Source: Hyphomonas sp.
GTDB taxonomy: Bacteria; Pseudomonadota; Alphaproteobacteria; Caulobacterales; Hyphomonadaceae
Assembly (NCBI GenBank): GCA_024743015.1
Contig: JANSXJ010000005.1
Location: forward strand, 1-25,069
Reading direction: 5' to 3'
Length of the DNA stretch: 25,069 bases
The first letter of the stretch is position 1. The number at the start of each line of letters is the position of its first letter. Below are positions 7,725-15,565 of the stretch, piece after piece. Under the pieces are notes generated by a model. The model worked only from the letters and a program-made list of their open reading frames with translations, searched no databases and was not told the origin of the DNA. Both the position numbers and the translations under genes were made by a program.

Positions 7725-7750
7725 TTCAGGTTCCGTTCAGACAGGTTCGG
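7725..7750 (+). promoter_or_regulatory. Helically phased TTCAG direct repeats, candidate response-regulator site
   Basis: TTCAG occurs at 7725-7729 and again at 7736-7740, 11 bases apart, with a degenerate third copy TTCGG at 7746-7750, 10 bases further on. Direct half-sites one helical turn apart are the usual layout for OmpR/PhoB-family response regulators. The array lies in the 134-base divergent gap between the methyltransferase and the glycine-zipper gene, 53 bases before the latter's start codon. The repeats are seen directly; the binding protein is inference. Confidence 0.42.
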
Positions 7751-7802
7751 GCAGCTTGAGGTCACCATGGGCGGGTGCGTCTCGCGAAACAGGAGATCTT
7801 CC

Positions 7803-8609
7803 ATGATCCGAGCCAGTCTTATCACCGCCGCTGCTGCCTTTTGTCTGGCGCCTGCGGCTATGGCTGATCACAATTACAATGGTGGCTATGGTGGTTATCA
7901 CGGTCCGCAGCCATCCGTGGCGAGTGTCGCCTGTGAGAAACAGAAAGACAGCGACCGTCTGGCAGGCGGCCTCGTAGGCGCTGTCGCAGGCGGTCTGATT
8001 GGCGTGGCCATCGGCGGCGAGCTCGAACCGGACAATGGCTACCATCGCTATCGTGGCTACAGAGGTCATCGCGGGTATCGTGGCCACCGCGGCTATCGCG
8101 GGTATCGCGGACATCGCCGAGGTTATTATCATGATCGCGGCGACGATGGAGCTGAGATCGCGGGCGGCCTGATCGGTGCCCTCGCTGGCGCTGCGATTGG
8201 CAGCGAACTCGCGGGCAGTTCTACCGACTGCGTAAGAACCTACTCATCGGGCCATTATGATACCGGTCGCGTCTATTCAGGTCAGAACTATGGATCCGGC
8301 ATGGCAGGTGCGCACGCGCCGACACGGTCCCCGACCGGTCCAGCCTGGGAAAACCCGCAGCAGCAGCAATCAGCCGGCCCCGCTTTCCCGCAACCTGTCA
8401 GCACGCCCGGACCGGCTTATCCGTCCTATCCGGATGACCAGAATGAAGACCTTTACGGCGCGCCCGAGCCACAGCCCACTGAGCGCGAATGTACAACGGT
8501 CCGCCGGGAAACCCGCCTGCCGGATGGCACGGTGATCCGCGAACCGGTCGAGGTTTGCCAGACGGAAGATGGTCGCTGGAGAATGCCGGAACCCATTCCG
8601 GCCTACTAA
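7803..8609 (+). CDS. Secreted envelope protein with two glycine zippers and an RGY-rich linker
   Basis: This is a 268-residue exported protein. Residues 1-21 are a signal peptide ending AMA, cut before D22. Mature features in order: a first glycine zipper (about 53-73, AGGLVGAVAGGLIG), an Arg/Gly/Tyr/His repeat region (about 82-109), a second glycine zipper (about 117-135, AGGLIGALAGAAIG), a Pro/Gln/Tyr-rich stretch (about 175-230), and a C-terminal strand pair with C230 and C252 around RLPDGTVIREPVEV. Glycine-zipper proteins of this sort usually sit in or on the outer membrane. C44 and C143 may form a further disulfide. The ATG at 7803 has AGGAGAT immediately upstream; an upstream in-frame start at 7704 would hide the signal peptide. 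An intrinsic terminator follows, so it is a single-gene unit. Confidence 0.82.
   Translation: MIRASLITAAAAFCLAPAAMADHNYNGGYGGYHGPQPSVASVACEKQKDSDRLAGGLVGAVAGGLIGVAIGGELEPDNGYHRYRGYRGHRGYRGHRGYRGYRGHRRGYYHDRGDDGAEIAGGLIGALAGAAIGSELAGSSTDCVRTYSSGHYDTGRVYSGQNYGSGMAGAHAPTRSPTGPAWENPQQQQSAGPAFPQPVSTPGPAYPSYPDDQNEDLYGAPEPQPTERECTTVRRETRLPDGTVIREPVEVCQTEDGRWRMPEPIPAY
8046..8129 (+). repeat. In-frame short tandem repeat coding for RGY/RGH units
   Basis: About 28 codons encode alternating R-G-Y and R-G-H triplets (residues about 82-109 of the glycine-zipper protein). The codons vary (CGT, CGC, AGA for Arg; GGC, GGT, GGG for Gly), so the array is conserved at protein level more than at DNA level. It adds positive charge between the two hydrophobic zippers. 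Confidence 0.7.
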
Positions 8610-8641
8610 TCGACGTTTTCGAACTCATCAAAAACACCAAT

Positions 8642-8670
8642 AGGGGAAGTTCCGCACTTCCCCTCTTTTT
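8642..8670 (+). terminator. Intrinsic terminator after the glycine-zipper gene
   Basis: AGGGGAAGT (8642-8650) pairs perfectly with ACTTCCCCT (8656-8664) around the 5-base loop TCCGC, and CTTTTT (8665-8670) follows. This is a textbook rho-independent terminator on the plus strand, 32 bases after the stop codon and 21 bases before the next gene, which therefore probably needs its own promoter or read-through. It is the only strong intrinsic terminator I can see in the window. Confidence 0.93.
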
Positions 8671-8691
8671 GTACGAAGCGTATGAGGGGGC

Positions 8692-9633
8692 ATGACTGAG
8701 TACTTTACCCCCATTTCATTCAAGCAGTGGCCGGATGAAAAAGAGGCTTTTGCCGATGCGCTCGGGCGCTCGTTCCGGGAAACAGGATTTGCCGTGATCA
8801 GCGACCACCCGATCTCGCAGCACATCATCGATCGTGCTGTGGCGGCGTCCAAGGCCTTCTTTGAACTGCCGGAAAACATCAAAGAACAGTATCACGATGC
8901 CGAAGGTGGCCGGCAACGCGGCTACACACCGTTCGGAACCGAGAACGCCAAAGGCAATGCGTCAGCCGACCAGAAGGAATTCTGGCACACCGGCCGCGCC
9001 CTGCCCGAAGACAGCCCCTATCGCGCGACGATGAAGGACACGCCCGCCGTTCCCGAAGTGGCGGAGTTTGATGCAGCGACACGCGATTTCTACGCGGCAA
9101 TGGACGAATTTGGCGCGCAATTGCTTCGCGCTGTCGCACTCCACCTGGGCCTGCCCGAGACCTGGTTTGACGACAAGGTTGATAATGGAAACTCCATCCT
9201 GCGCCTGTTGCACTATCCACCTCAGAAAAACCCGCCCCCGCAAGGCACGGTTCGCGCCGGCGCTCACGAAGACATCAACGTGATTACGCTTTTGCTGGGC
9301 GCGGAAGAAGCCGGGCTTCAGGCCTTGCACCGATCCGGTGAGTGGCTTGACGTCAATCCGCCAGCAGGGTCACTGGTGATCAATTGCGGCGACATGCTGC
9401 AACGCCTCACCGGCGGCGTCCTGCCATCGACCACGCACCGTGTGCTCAACCCGTCGCCCGAGCGCGCCAAGTTTCCGCGTTATTCGACCCCGTTCTTCCT
9501 GCACTTCAACCAGGACGTCATGATCGAGGCTTTGCCGCAATGTCTCGCCGAAGGTGGAACAGCCGAACCGCCAATCACGGCGCAGGACTATCTGATGGAG
9601 CGGTTGCGCGAGATCGGTCTGGTGAAAGCCTAG
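8692..9633 (+). CDS. 2-oxoglutarate/Fe(II)-dependent dioxygenase, isopenicillin N synthase-like
   Basis: This is a 313-residue soluble oxygenase. The N-terminal DIOX_N-like part (about 5-110) contains TGFAVISDHP; the double-stranded beta-helix domain follows. Iron ligands are H192 and D194 (GAHEDINVITLL) and H249 (PSTTHRV), and RYS at 263-265 is the usual 2-oxoglutarate carboxylate-binding RxS. Such enzymes hydroxylate, desaturate or cyclise small molecules; bacterial members of this subgroup are seldom assigned a substrate. No peptide synthetase or other antibiotic gene is nearby, so a penicillin-type role is unlikely. The ATG has GAGGGGG directly upstream. The stop overlaps the GNAT stop in a CTAG palindrome. 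Confidence 0.92.
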   Translation: MTEYFTPISFKQWPDEKEAFADALGRSFRETGFAVISDHPISQHIIDRAVAASKAFFELPENIKEQYHDAEGGRQRGYTPFGTENAKGNASADQKEFWHTGRALPEDSPYRATMKDTPAVPEVAEFDAATRDFYAAMDEFGAQLLRAVALHLGLPETWFDDKVDNGNSILRLLHYPPQKNPPPQGTVRAGAHEDINVITLLLGAEEAGLQALHRSGEWLDVNPPAGSLVINCGDMLQRLTGGVLPSTTHRVLNPSPERAKFPRYSTPFFLHFNQDVMIEALPQCLAEGGTAEPPITAQDYLMERLREIGLVKA

Positions 9634-10253
9634 TCGTCTTTCGGATGAACGCGGCGCCATTCGTCTCGCGTGACTTCCCAGACCAGGGATTGCCGCGTTG
9701 AACCATCTGCACGCTTGCTCGTAATTTCACCTTTGCGAGTGAGACCAAGACCATCCAGCATCCGCGCAGTTCTGACATTGTCGAGCGCGCCCGTCGCTAC
9801 GATGAGTTCGAGCCCCAGCTCGTCGAACATCCAGTCAAACGACCGCTCAGCGCCGTTTACCCCGGCGCGACGTCCTTGCTGATCCTGGCGCAGTGCCCCG
9901 CCAAGATCACCGGCGCCCCATTCCGGCCAGATCTCGAATTCGGAGTATCCAATGACGCCGCCTTCGCTGTCGAAGCGCAATAAGAGGAGCCCCTCTCCTG
10001 CAGCTTGCGCCTCCAGATTTCGAGCGATCATGCTCCGAACCGAGTCCATCGTTAGCGGTCGTGGCAGATTATAGATCGGACCATGGATGCTGGGATCTGA
10101 GAGAAACTCATAAAACGCCTCAGCATCATCCAGATTGGCCACACGACTTGGGGACTGCTCGAAACCAATTCCCTTGGCCTGTCGAACCGCTTCGCGAATG
10201 GCGGTTTGCCGCGCGAGCGATACGGCAATCCGGGTGAGCGGTAAGTCTCCCAA
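9630..10253 (-). CDS. GNAT-family N-acetyltransferase
   Basis: This is a 207-residue acetyl-CoA-dependent acyltransferase of the GNAT fold. The recognisable segments are an N-terminal substrate half (LDDAEAFYEFLSDP), a central strand (GVIGYSEFEIWPEW), and the C-terminal region with ATGALDNVRTARMLDGLGL, where Asn and the following helix are typical of RimJ/RimL-like GNATs, then TRKGEI. The start is probably TTG at 10253-10251, immediately after the ribokinase TGA; no better ATG is available before the core. As third gene of the nucleoside hydrolase-ribokinase unit it may acetylate a metabolite or a protein, but nothing shows which. It converges on the 2OG oxygenase with a 4-base overlap. Confidence 0.82.
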   Translation of the reverse strand: MGDLPLTRIAVSLARQTAIREAVRQAKGIGFEQSPSRVANLDDAEAFYEFLSDPSIHGPIYNLPRPLTMDSVRSMIARNLEAQAAGEGLLLLRFDSEGGVIGYSEFEIWPEWGAGDLGGALRQDQQGRRAGVNGAERSFDWMFDELGLELIVATGALDNVRTARMLDGLGLTRKGEITSKRADGSTRQSLVWEVTRDEWRRVHPKDD

Positions 10254-11120
10254 TCAGGAAGCCCCCAGCAAGGCATCGACTTGCGCACGGTTCGGCAGGC
10301 TGGGTTGCGCGCCGGGGCGGGTGACCGCAAGCGCAGCCGCGGCAGACGCGAACCGCAGGGCCTGTTCCGGGGGCTGACCTTCCGCAAGCGCAACGGCGAG
10401 CGCGCCGCAAAACGTATCGCCCGCGCCGGTCGTGTCGACCACGTCCACCTCAAAGGCGGGAACGCGCGCAATCTCCTGCCCCATCTTGAACAAAGCCGCC
10501 CCGTCTCCTCCGAGCGTCAGCGCGACGAGGCCGCCGCGCTCATGCAAGGCGTCACCATAGAAGGCCGCCTCAATCTCGTTGACGATCAGCAAGTCAGCAT
10601 CTTTCAACAATTGCGGCGAGACACCGCTGGCCGGGGCCAGATTGATCGCCATAAGGGCACCGGTTTCAGCGGCCCGGCGCGTCGCGGCTTCAACCGCTGT
10701 AACAGGCACCTCAAGCTGGCTAAGGATCACATCGCAATTCGGGAGACCCGCCACATCACTCGGCCCAACGCGGGTATTCGCGCCACTGGCGACCGTGATC
10801 TGGTTCTCGCCGTCGGGGGACACAGCGATGAGCGCCACACCCGTCGATGTTCCGAGTTCACTCATCACATTGGACACATCGACACCGTCGCGTCGCAACA
10901 AAGTCATGGCCGTTTCCGCCAGCGCATCGTCGCCAACGCAGCCGACCATATGCACCGCTGCGCCAAGCCGCCGAGCTGCAAGTGCCTGGTTCGCACCTTT
11001 TCCGCCTGGGTGCTGCGCGAACTGTGCGCCAGTGACGGTCTCTCCAGCCTGAGGTAAGGGCGCACCACTCGCCACAAGATCGAGATTGATCGATCCGACA
11101 ACACCTATCGTGACGCTCAT
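10254..11120 (-). CDS. rbsK: Ribokinase (PfkB family)
   Basis: This is a 288-residue PfkB-family sugar kinase. GSINLDLV at 9-16 and HPGGKGANQA at 37-46 form the substrate site; DTTGAGDTFCGA at 229-240 carries the anion hole and catalytic base D235. The pattern fits ribokinase, which converts D-ribose to ribose 5-phosphate with ATP. The ATG overlaps the nucleoside hydrolase stop in an ATGA quadruplet (11117-11120), with GGGAGGG just upstream. The partner gene supports ribose as substrate, since hydrolysis of ribonucleosides releases it. Other PfkB sugars or nucleosides cannot be excluded from sequence alone. Confidence 0.92.
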   Translation of the reverse strand: MSVTIGVVGSINLDLVASGAPLPQAGETVTGAQFAQHPGGKGANQALAARRLGAAVHMVGCVGDDALAETAMTLLRRDGVDVSNVMSELGTSTGVALIAVSPDGENQITVASGANTRVGPSDVAGLPNCDVILSQLEVPVTAVEAATRRAAETGALMAINLAPASGVSPQLLKDADLLIVNEIEAAFYGDALHERGGLVALTLGGDGAALFKMGQEIARVPAFEVDVVDTTGAGDTFCGALAVALAEGQPPEQALRFASAAAALAVTRPGAQPSLPNRAQVDALLGAS

Positions 11121-12043
11121 TCAAACCCTCCCAGCAGGCGCGCGAGCTCTACAAACACGCCATCATCGTCGGCCTGCGTGTACCACAATACCGGGCCTTC
11201 ATCGTCAAAGTGAGGGATTGTTCGTCCAAATTGCTCACCGCGTTCGGTGATCACTTCGACATGGGCACGTCGCCCCTGAAACAGCTCGGGACGCGTAACC
11301 GCGATGATCGTGCTCGGATCGTGCAGGGGCGCATCGCGCGCACCATTGGCGGAGAACTCAAGCTTGCATGACGCTTCCAACAACTGCACCGCGACTTCAG
11401 CCTGTTTGGTACGAACGGTCCGCAATTGCGCGAGCCGCGCTTGCGTGGCCCGAACAAAATGCGTCACGTCAAGGCTGAGGCAACGCACCGGCAATCCAGA
11501 CCCGAACACCGCTGAGGCTGCATGTGGGTCCGCAAAAACATTGAACTCAGAGAATGGCGTGATGTTGCCACCTTCTGTGTCGGCACCGCCCATCAGCACG
11601 ATCTCTGCAATGCCTTCAGCGATATCGGGTGCCATGGTCAACGCCAGGGCGAGATTGGTCATCGGTCCCGTGATGATCAGCGTCAGCGGGTCTCTTTTTG
11701 ACGCCGTGCACGCTTCGATGATCATATTGACGGAATGCAACTCTGACAGGGGCTGCCCTGGGTCCGGGAACGGGATATCGCCCAGACCCGTGCTACCATG
11801 GAAGTCTTCAGCTGTGACCGGATCTCTCAACAAGGGACGCGGCGCGCCTGCACAGACGGGGACCGCCGTGTCCAAGCCGGCAACCTCGCGAATGATGCGG
11901 GCATTCTCAGCCGTTTGCGGCCCCTTTACGTTTCCAGCGACCGTGGTGATCGCGCGAACGTCAAGATCAGCAGCTCCAAACGCAGCGAGCAACGCTACGG
12001 CATCATCCAGTCCAGGGTCACAATCAATGAGTACGCAAGTCAT
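11117..12043 (-). CDS. Inosine-uridine preferring nucleoside hydrolase
   Basis: This is a 308-residue enzyme that cleaves the N-glycosidic bond of ribonucleosides to free base and ribose. The calcium and ribose-binding motif DCDPGLDDA is at 7-15 (canonical DxDPGxDD), TTVAGNV follows at about 33, LIITGPMTNLALAL is the second core strand, EFNVFADPHAA binds substrate, and LHDPSTI has H241 and D242. The start at 12043 places the motif at the N-terminus as in the family; an in-frame start at 12100 would add 19 residues. It is the first gene of a three-gene unit with ribokinase and GNAT, and is divergent from the dienelactone hydrolase across 102 bases. Base preference cannot be read from sequence. 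Confidence 0.93.
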   Translation of the reverse strand: MTCVLIDCDPGLDDAVALLAAFGAADLDVRAITTVAGNVKGPQTAENARIIREVAGLDTAVPVCAGAPRPLLRDPVTAEDFHGSTGLGDIPFPDPGQPLSELHSVNMIIEACTASKRDPLTLIITGPMTNLALALTMAPDIAEGIAEIVLMGGADTEGGNITPFSEFNVFADPHAASAVFGSGLPVRCLSLDVTHFVRATQARLAQLRTVRTKQAEVAVQLLEASCKLEFSANGARDAPLHDPSTIIAVTRPELFQGRRAHVEVITERGEQFGRTIPHFDDEGPVLWYTQADDDGVFVELARLLGGFE

Positions 12044-12145
12044 GCTTCGTGTCTGCGCTGCGACTTTTGCGTTGGCAAGCCTTGAAACGCGCCCTCGCAT
12101 CGCTAAACCCAGTCTCAGATTTCACCTTCAAGCAGGAGACGCACG

Positions 12146-12850
12146 ATGACTGTGACCACCCGGATCGTTGATTATGAGCAAGGCGGCCAGACCTATGAAG
12201 GGTTTCTCGCTATGCCTGAAGGGACGCCAAAAGGCGTCGTTGTCGTTGCCCATGCCTGGGGCGGTCAGTCAGACTTTGAGCAGGGCAAGGCCAAACTGAT
12301 GGCAGAGTGGGGATATGCCGGATTTGCCCTCGACGTTTACGGCAAAGGCAAGCGCGGCGAAACCAATGAAGAGTGTGAAGCCTTGATGACTCCGCTGGCA
12401 AGCAATCGGACCGAGCTTCAGTCTCGTCTGGCAGAGGCACTGAGCGTTGCCAAGAAGGAAGCAGGCACAGACAATGCGGCGGCAATCGGCTTCTGTTTTG
12501 GGGGGCTCAGCGTGCTCGACATGGCGCGAACGAATATGGCCCTGAAAGGGGTCGTCAGCTTCCATGGCCTGTTCGGCGCGCCCGGAAATACGGCTGAGCA
12601 GATCACACCGAAAGTCCTCGCGCTGCATGGCTGGGAAGACCCCATGGCCACCCCTGATGATGTCATGGATTTCTCCAAAGAAATGACTCGCGCGAAAGCG
12701 GACTGGCAGCTGCATGCCTATGGCGCGACCATGCATGCTTTCACCAATCCGCATGCGGACAATCCGGATTTCGGGACCGTTTATGATGCGGGTGCCGACC
12801 GACGCAGCTTCGCAGCCTGTCAGGATTTTCTGGCAGAGGTGCTGGGTTAA
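12146..12850 (+). CDS. Dienelactone hydrolase family protein
   Basis: This is a 234-residue alpha/beta hydrolase. The nucleophile elbow GFCFGG holds C117, HGWEDP holds D165 and MHAFTNP holds H197, giving the Cys-Asp-His triad of dienelactone hydrolases; VVVAHAWGG precedes. The family hydrolyses lactones or esters, with the best-known case in the chlorocatechol pathway, but most genomic copies have other, unknown substrates and no catechol genes lie here. There is no signal peptide. The ATG at 12146 has AGGAG (12134-12138) 7 bases upstream. It is a single gene whose TAA stop overlaps the stop of the convergent NhaC-family gene in TTAA. Confidence 0.93.
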   Translation: MTVTTRIVDYEQGGQTYEGFLAMPEGTPKGVVVVAHAWGGQSDFEQGKAKLMAEWGYAGFALDVYGKGKRGETNEECEALMTPLASNRTELQSRLAEALSVAKKEAGTDNAAAIGFCFGGLSVLDMARTNMALKGVVSFHGLFGAPGNTAEQITPKVLALHGWEDPMATPDDVMDFSKEMTRAKADWQLHAYGATMHAFTNPHADNPDFGTVYDAGADRRSFAACQDFLAEVLG

Positions 12851-14220
12851 GCCGTCAGGCCCGCGAGCAAATAAAGCCCGGTCGCAGCAATACCGCCAAA
12901 CAAGGCGTAAGGCAGCTGCGTCCGGACATGCTCCATATGATCACATCCTGAGGCGAGCGATGCGATAATCGTCGTGTCGGAGATCGGCGAGCAATGGTCC
13001 CCGAAAACGCCTCCGCCCATCACTGCCGCCACGGCGAGCGGTAACGGAATGCCAGCCCCCACGGCGAGGGGCACGGCTACCGGCACGAGAATACCATAAG
13101 TTCCCCAGCTGGTGCCCGCTGTGAATGACGTAATCCCAGCTGCAACGAACAGGATGGCGGGGATCGTCCACGGCGCCGGGAAACTCGATGCCATATTGGC
13201 GATGAATTCTCGCATACCGACGGCGTTCAGACTTGCGCCCAGGACCAGCGCCATAAAGATCATGGTCACGGCTGGCAGCAGGTCACCCATTCCCTTGAAA
13301 CCAATATCGAGCAACTCGCCCTTGGCGCGCTGCGAATGCGCGAGGCAGAAAAACGCGACGACTGTGCCCAGGATGACCGACCAGAGAATGGCCTGCGAAC
13401 CCGATCCTGCGCGAATATCGCCATCCCCCGTCCAGATCATGAAAGCGATCGTGCCGCCAATCATGACCAGCAGCGGCAACGCCATGTAGACAGCTTTCGA
13501 CGCGGGCGCAGGCGCTTCGTTGAACATACCGGTGCCTGCTGTTGCGGCCGTTTTTGATCCCGCCGCTTCAACAGCCGCCATCGGCCCAAATGTCTTGTTC
13601 GAGAACACCGTGAAAAAGACCAGGACCAGCGTGATCCAGGCGTAGAAATTGAGCCCAATCGTCGCCATCAGGACCCCGGTTGCTCCCTCAACGCCGTTCT
13701 CATTCAGCAGCCCCAGGAGATATGCCCCCCAGCCATTGAACAGGATCAGCACACTCACCGGGGCGCAGGTCGAGTCGATAATATAGGCGAGGCGCTCGCG
13801 GCTCATTTTGAGCTTATCGAACAGCGGACGACCAAGAATCCCTGTCGTCAGAAGACTGATATTGGTCTCTACGAAGATCAGAACGCCGCAAATCGCGGTT
13901 ACCAGGCTGGCGCGCCGGGGCGTCGAGGCAAAGCCGGAACTCTGTAGTCGCTCGACCATCGCGCTGATACCACCTGAGCGGTGCATATAGACAATCAGCG
14001 CACCGATGATCAGGCAGAATAAGAGGACCCGCGTATTGTAAGGACTGTCGAACACACCGACGGCGCGATCGATGCTACCGAGCGCACCCATGAACGGATT
14101 GAACCCGGCAATGATCGTTTCGCTGAGCCAGATCGCCAGACCCAGCGCCCAGAACACATTACGCGTCCAGATCGCGACTATGATCGCGACGATGGGCGGC
14201 GTGATTGTCAGCCAATCCAT
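12847..14220 (-). CDS. NhaC-family Na+/H+ antiporter or sodium-coupled amino acid carrier
   Basis: This is a 457-residue integral membrane protein with about 11-12 predicted helices, of the NhaC superfamily (PF03553). The C-terminal TAGTSWGTYGILVPVAVPL and GGGVFGDHCSPISDTTI segments are the family hallmarks (discontinuous helices with TSWGT and DHCSPISDTT). Classic members exchange Na+ for H+, but several NhaC-type carriers in gammaproteobacteria move methionine or tyrosine. The ATG at 14220 lies 7 bases after the dipeptidase stop and has no Shine-Dalgarno sequence, so translation probably depends on re-initiation from the dipeptidase; an upstream in-frame start at 14283 seems less likely. 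The neighbour favours an amino acid or dipeptide product as substrate. Confidence 0.87.
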   Translation of the reverse strand: MDWLTITPPIVAIIVAIWTRNVFWALGLAIWLSETIIAGFNPFMGALGSIDRAVGVFDSPYNTRVLLFCLIIGALIVYMHRSGGISAMVERLQSSGFASTPRRASLVTAICGVLIFVETNISLLTTGILGRPLFDKLKMSRERLAYIIDSTCAPVSVLILFNGWGAYLLGLLNENGVEGATGVLMATIGLNFYAWITLVLVFFTVFSNKTFGPMAAVEAAGSKTAATAGTGMFNEAPAPASKAVYMALPLLVMIGGTIAFMIWTGDGDIRAGSGSQAILWSVILGTVVAFFCLAHSQRAKGELLDIGFKGMGDLLPAVTMIFMALVLGASLNAVGMREFIANMASSFPAPWTIPAILFVAAGITSFTAGTSWGTYGILVPVAVPLAVGAGIPLPLAVAAVMGGGVFGDHCSPISDTTIIASLASGCDHMEHVRTQLPYALFGGIAATGLYLLAGLTA

Positions 14221-14227
14221 GAAAGGA

Positions 14228-15520
14228 CTAGCGCAGAACGTCGGGCGAAACGAGATCCGATGTCCGCGCTTCTTCCGCTGCACGGACGAGGCGCATCATG
14301 TTACCGCCCCAGATCTTCTCGACATCCGCGCGCGTATATCCCGCGGCAAGCAGGTCACGCGTGATCTTCTGCAACATGGAAACATCGCTCATGCCGTCGA
14401 CGCCGCCGCCGCCATCCCAGTCGCCGCTAATGCCGACATGATCCGGGCCGATCAGCTCCAGGACATGGAACGTATGCTCCATGAATTTCTCATATGTGGA
14501 CCGTGGACGAGGGAAATCGCGGTCAAGTTCCTGGCGAGCAGCAAACCAGGCCGCCAGTTCCTCGCTGTCCAGCGAACTCGGGTCCGCGCCGTAAGCAGCG
14601 TTGAAGACTTCGAGAGCGGCTTCCCGCTCAGGCGTGGGCACAAGGCGTTCGAGATAGCCGCCAAATATGTTCATCTGGATCACTCCGCCGGCTTCAGCAA
14701 GCTCGAGGAGCAACGCGTCGTCAATGTTGCGCGGATGATCGTAAATCGCTTTCGCGCCTGTATGCGATAGGATGATCGGCGTGGTCGAAAGCGCGATCAT
14801 GTCGCGCACTGTGGCATCAGACGCGTGGCTGCCGTCCAGGACAAGACCGAGGCGATTGGCTTCGCGCACCAGCTCTTCCCCGAGCGGGCTGAGACCATCA
14901 AAGGGCGGATTGATCGCCGTGGCACTGTCCGCGAACTGATTGTGAGCAAAATGGACCGGCGCGATCATGCGCAAGCCGCCAATGTAGAAATGCTCCAAGA
15001 GCGAAACATCCAGCCCGAGCGGGTAGGAGTTTTCCATACTCTGGAAGACGACTTTCTTCCCCTCGGCGATGATGCGATCTGCGTCATCTGCGGTGAAGGC
15101 CAGTGCGACCTCCTCGTGATACTTCGCAGCGAATTCCCGGATAGCCGTCTGACGCATCAGACCATGCGTACGCGCCGCAGCGTAAGAGGCGTCATCGAGC
15201 GGGCCTTGCCGGGTGAAGATGACCCAGAATCCGCCGTCCAGACCGCCTTCATTCATGCGAGGCAGGTCGACATGTGTTCCGTCTTCTTCCCAGGTTCCGC
15301 GCTCAGTGAACAGATAATCTTCCGTGTGGAACAGGGCTGGCGTGTCGAGATGGCTATCGAAAACAGCGATAGATTCGTGAAATGCGTCCGCATCTCCGGA
15401 TGTCTGCGCGCCGGCTTCCGGGGCCTGTTGAACCGTGATTACGCTCCCCGCGCCCTGTAATTGTGGCGCGCAGGCAGTCAATGCGAGCACAGCCAAACTT
15501 GCAATCCCGAAACGGATCAT
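14228..15520 (-). CDS. Membrane dipeptidase, peptidase family M19, predicted lipoprotein
   Basis: This is a 430-residue zinc dipeptidase related to renal dipeptidase. Residues 1-17 are a lipoprotein signal with lipobox LTAC (C17), so the enzyme should be anchored in the envelope facing the periplasm. Zinc ligands can be followed: H57 and D59 in DSHLDTP, E163 in SMENSYP, H232 and H253 (21 residues apart, as in the family) within DGSHAS and LSHTGAKAI, and GDWDGG near the C-terminus for the catalytic Asp. M19 enzymes cut a wide range of dipeptides, including ones with a C-terminal D-residue. AAGGAG precedes the ATG. It is followed by the NhaC-family carrier and preceded by the AlkX-like gene on the same strand. 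Confidence 0.92.
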   Translation of the reverse strand: MIRFGIASLAVLALTACAPQLQGAGSVITVQQAPEAGAQTSGDADAFHESIAVFDSHLDTPALFHTEDYLFTERGTWEEDGTHVDLPRMNEGGLDGGFWVIFTRQGPLDDASYAAARTHGLMRQTAIREFAAKYHEEVALAFTADDADRIIAEGKKVVFQSMENSYPLGLDVSLLEHFYIGGLRMIAPVHFAHNQFADSATAINPPFDGLSPLGEELVREANRLGLVLDGSHASDATVRDMIALSTTPIILSHTGAKAIYDHPRNIDDALLLELAEAGGVIQMNIFGGYLERLVPTPEREAALEVFNAAYGADPSSLDSEELAAWFAARQELDRDFPRPRSTYEKFMEHTFHVLELIGPDHVGISGDWDGGGGVDGMSDVSMLQKITRDLLAAGYTRADVEKIWGGNMMRLVRAAEEARTSDLVSPDVLR

Positions 15521-15565
15521 TGTGGAACTCCTTCAATCTGCAGACAGACCTAATGGAGGGAGAGA

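Noticed and set aside
8692..9633. Antibiotic (penicillin-type) biosynthesis role for the isopenicillin N synthase-like gene
   Set aside because: No peptide synthetase, acyltransferase or beta-lactam gene is nearby; the motifs only show the broad 2-oxoglutarate/Fe(II) oxygenase fold.
11304..12149. Open frame of 281 codons on the plus strand opposite the nucleoside hydrolase
   Set aside because: The nucleoside hydrolase on the other strand has intact motifs; this frame is Ser/Ala/Arg-rich noise without a recognisable domain.
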